A DNA stretch of 53,964 nt from an uncultured Pseudomonadota bacterium (GTDB lineage: Bacteria; Myxococcota_A; UBA796; JAFGLY01). Below the pieces are notes generated by a model. It worked only from the letters and a program-made list of their open reading frames with translations. It did no database searches and had not been told where the DNA came from. Positions 52,007-53,964 of this stretch are shown here, piece by piece. The stretch lies in assembly GCA_937912125.1 (NCBI GenBank), contig CALDOK010000347.1, positions 1 through 53,964 of the forward strand. The letters are read 5' to 3'. The translations under genes and the position numbers were made by a program. The first letter of the stretch is position 1, and every line of letters begins with the position of its first letter.

Positions 52007-53271
52007 GCACCGCCGTGATCCATCTCGACCCCGTGGGTCGTATCAGCGCCTTCGATCCCGCCGCAGAGGCTCTGCTGGGCGTGCCGGCCGACCAGGTGGT
52101 GGCCCGCGAGCGCATGTCCATGCTCGTGCCTGGACGGGTGGCCGTTGAGCAGCTGCCGGGCTGGCTGGCGTCGGCCGTGGCCGAGGGTGCCTGGGAGGGT
52201 GACGCGCTGCTGCGGCACCGCGACGGGCGTTCGCTGCCCTGTCACTTGCGCATCACCGCGACCGTGGTGGACGGGCGTCCCACTGGCTTCGTCCAGGAGC
52301 TGTCTGCCCTCGAGGGTGTGGCGCCAGAGAGCCTGATGCCTCCCCGCGGCTTCGGCAGCGAGCTGCAGCGCTTCGCCGCCATCACCCGCCTGCCCTTCGT
52401 CACCGCCTCGGTCCTGCCCGTGATGCTGGGCCTGGCCGTGGCCGGCTGGGCGGGTGTGACCTTCTCCTGGCTGGCGGCGGTGCTGGTGGTGGTGGCGGTG
52501 CTGTTGCTCCATCTCGGGGCCAACACTGCCAACGACTGGTACGACTGGCGCAGCGGCAGCGACGCCATGAACACCGACTACGTGGCGCCCTTCAGCGGGG
52601 GCAGCCGGGCGCTGCCCATGGGGTTGATCTCCGAGCGGGGGCTGGCCCTGCTCATCGCCGGCTGCTTCGTGGTGGGCACCGCCGCGGGCGTCGGCGTGGT
52701 GCTGATGGGCTCGCCCTGGCTGCTGGCGGTGGGACTGGGAGGCGCGTCCCTGGGATTCTTCTACAGCGCTCCACCCCTGCGCTTGGTGGCCCGGCGGGGC
52801 CTGGGCGAGCTGTCCATCTTCCTGGCGTTCGGGCCCCTGCTCACCTTGGCCGGCTACGCCGCCGCCGGCGCGCCCCTCGCCTGGGCTGGCGCTCTGGTGG
52901 GAGTGCCCACGGGCCTGTGGACCACCGCGATCCTGTGGGTCAACTGCATCCCCGACTGCGCGGGCGACCAGGCCTCGGGGAAGTGGAACCTGGTGGCCAC
53001 CCTGGGGCGTCGCCGTGCGCGCTGGGGGCTGCCGGTGTTGCTGGGGGCTGGGCACCTGGCCACCGTTCTACTGGTCGTCTTCGGCCTGCTGCCCTGGCCG
53101 GTCTTGGCTTCGCTGGTGGCCCTACCCCTGCTGGTCAAGGGCACTCGGGTGGTCTGGGCCCATTACGACGACGACGGTGTGGTCGGGGCCTGCGCCGCCA
53201 CGGTCCAGCACCAGCTGGTGGGGGCCGTGCTGACCACGGTCGGCGTCATCGTCGCCAGCCTCTTCGTCTGA
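52003..53271 (+). CDS. PAS-UbiA fusion: prenyltransferase of MenA/UbiA type
   Basis: 422 aa, ATG overlapping the prenyl synthase stop. Residues 1-110 read as a PAS domain: LDPVGRISAFDPAAEALLGV, GAWEGDALLRHRDGRSLPCHL, and GRPTGFVQELSALEGV. The rest is an eight-to-nine-helix UbiA fold: NTANDWYDWRSGSD carries the NDxxDxxxD Mg-diphosphate motif, and NCIPDCAGDQASGKWNLV the second Asp motif. MenA (1,4-dihydroxy-2-naphthoate) and UbiA (4-hydroxybenzoate) transferases both fit; the acceptor cannot be told from sequence. A PAS domain on a UbiA enzyme is not a fusion I know, and would allow direct regulation by oxygen, redox or a ligand. Confidence 0.88.
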   Translation: MSTAVIHLDPVGRISAFDPAAEALLGVPADQVVARERMSMLVPGRVAVEQLPGWLASAVAEGAWEGDALLRHRDGRSLPCHLRITATVVDGRPTGFVQELSALEGVAPESLMPPRGFGSELQRFAAITRLPFVTASVLPVMLGLAVAGWAGVTFSWLAAVLVVVAVLLLHLGANTANDWYDWRSGSDAMNTDYVAPFSGGSRALPMGLISERGLALLIAGCFVVGTAAGVGVVLMGSPWLLAVGLGGASLGFFYSAPPLRLVARRGLGELSIFLAFGPLLTLAGYAAAGAPLAWAGALVGVPTGLWTTAILWVNCIPDCAGDQASGKWNLVATLGRRRARWGLPVLLGAGHLATVLLVVFGLLPWPVLASLVALPLLVKGTRVVWAHYDDDGVVGACAATVQHQLVGAVLTTVGVIVASLFV

Positions 53272-53335
53272 CGGCTCTGTGCGCCGCGTGCCACCCCGGG
53301 GGCCCGCAGGCTACAGGTGGTCCTCTGGAGGTACC

Positions 53336-53878
53336 GTGAGCACCCAGCCCTGCGCCGAAGCCGTCGATCTGGCCGCCGAGACCATCGGCGATCTGATGGT
53401 CTTCTGGGGCTTCAAGCGCTCCATGGGCGTGCTGTGGACCGTGCTCTACCTGCATCGCCGGCCCCTGACCCAGGAGGAGTTGGTCGAGGCCACCGGCTTG
53501 AGCATGGGCATGGTGAGCATGACCCTGGGCGAGCTCGAGGGCTGGGGTGTCGTACACCGCCACCACGTGGCCCGGGACCGCCGCCGCTTCTACGTGGCCG
53601 AGACCGATGTGCAGGCCATGATCACCCGCGTGCTGCAGCAGCGCGAGCTGCGCAAGGCCCGAGCCGCCATCGGTCACCTCGAGCACGCCGCTACCCTGCT
53701 GCGCGAGCCCCCCCCCGACGCCGCCGGCGGCGAGAAGGCCGAGAGCATCATGATGGCCCAGCGCATGGACGGCCTGGTGGAGCTGGCCAAGACCGGCGAG
53801 CGCATGGTCGAGCGCATGGTGCGCGTGGGCCAGGTGGACCTGGGCCCGCTGCCAGATCTGGCGCGTCGGCGAGGCTAG
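53336..53878 (+). CDS. GbsR/MarR-family transcriptional regulator
   Basis: 180 aa from GTG 53336 with GGAGG upstream. The winged helix (MVFWGFKRSMGVLWTVLYLHRRPLTQEELVEATGLSMGMVSMTLGELEGWGVV) is of the GbsR type. A basic wing (HRHHVARDRRRFYV) and a long helical C-terminus (ELVELAKTG-like LVELAKTGERMVERMV) follow. It comes 64 bases after the PAS-UbiA gene on the same strand and may be part of that unit or independent. Its target is unknown. Confidence 0.85.
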   Translation: MSTQPCAEAVDLAAETIGDLMVFWGFKRSMGVLWTVLYLHRRPLTQEELVEATGLSMGMVSMTLGELEGWGVVHRHHVARDRRRFYVAETDVQAMITRVLQQRELRKARAAIGHLEHAATLLREPPPDAAGGEKAESIMMAQRMDGLVELAKTGERMVERMVRVGQVDLGPLPDLARRRG

Positions 53879-53964
53879 CAGCCACGAATCCAGGTTGGTT
53901 CAGGGTGGCGGGGTGACTGTGCCGCCAAGGATGATTCATCCATCGCCGGAGAGTCCGCCTGGGG
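53879..53964. promoter_or_regulatory. Edge region with 13-base palindrome
   Basis: After the GbsR-like gene stop, GGATGA T TCATCC (53929-53941) is a perfect 6-bp inverted repeat around a single T. It may be an operator for a gene beyond the window. No coding signal is visible. Confidence 0.3.

Overview
This window is a gene-dense, strongly G+C-rich stretch of bacterial chromosome. Genes of both strands show near-saturated G/C at third codon positions. The gene content suggests a Myxococcota-like or other deltaproteobacterial-grade Gram-negative: an AgmX/PglI-type C-terminal domain, many lipoproteins with Asp/Thr/Glu/Pro linkers, CotH-family lipoproteins, a BamA-type outer-membrane protein, a sigma-54 enhancer-binding protein and multiheme cytochromes. 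I infer the group from gene families only, because there is no rRNA or other marker. I found no tRNA, rRNA, insertion sequence, phage gene, CRISPR array or replication origin. No gene-free stretch exceeds about 260 bases. Most very long ORFs opposite the genes listed here are G+C-driven shadows.

Layout. 1-10789 holds envelope and secreted proteins: an AgmX-like protein, a 59-aa small protein, a B12-binding/radical SAM protein fused to a TonB-like tail, an arylsulfotransferase-like propeller, a subtilase with a small partner, a HExxH protein, two small secreted proteins and a BamA-like barrel. 10829-17048 is a six-gene electron-transfer operon transcribed leftward: NrfD-like membrane subunit, four-cluster Fe-S protein, 8-heme cytochrome, one-helix protein, 5-heme cytochrome, and an NHL-propeller cytochrome with 13 haem sites. 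17267-25841 has a triple-FKBP lipoprotein, a giant acyl-CoA dehydratase activase divergent from a TetR regulator with two matching operators, a CotH lipoprotein, an Asp-rich lipoprotein and an FmdB-type zinc ribbon. 25868-30567 has a second CotH protein, flavin reductase, OmpA-like domain protein, nitroreductase and EamA transporter.

30612-35707 is a sulfonate/nitrate/taurine-type ABC importer with a TauE/SafE permease. It is preceded by a near-consensus sigma-54 promoter, an upstream dyad and a divergent-function PAS/sigma-54 activator gene, so it looks like a self-contained sigma-54 regulon. 35807-40066 carries an SPL-like radical SAM protein, a Na/Pi cotransporter divergent from PhoU, and a nine-repeat adhesin-like lipoprotein. 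40228-44271 is an arsenic/thiol-redox island: ACR3 pump facing an operon of ArsR, a permease, a small thioredoxin, CcdA and a thioredoxin-like lipoprotein. 44375-50235 has a propeller lipoprotein, a ClC antiporter with CBS and RCK_C domains, and an amino-acid permease fused to an RCK module.

50330-53878 is the most unusual part. A cysteine-rich PAS protein is divergent from an operon in which a long-chain polyprenyl synthase overlaps (ATGA) a UbiA/MenA-type prenyltransferase that carries its own N-terminal PAS domain. A 34-bp near-perfect dyad lies directly upstream of the operon's ribosome-binding site, and a GbsR/MarR regulator follows. The reading I favour is a redox- or ligand-tuned quinone-prenylation locus, which could serve the NrfD-type quinone-linked cytochrome operon in the same window; that link is inference.
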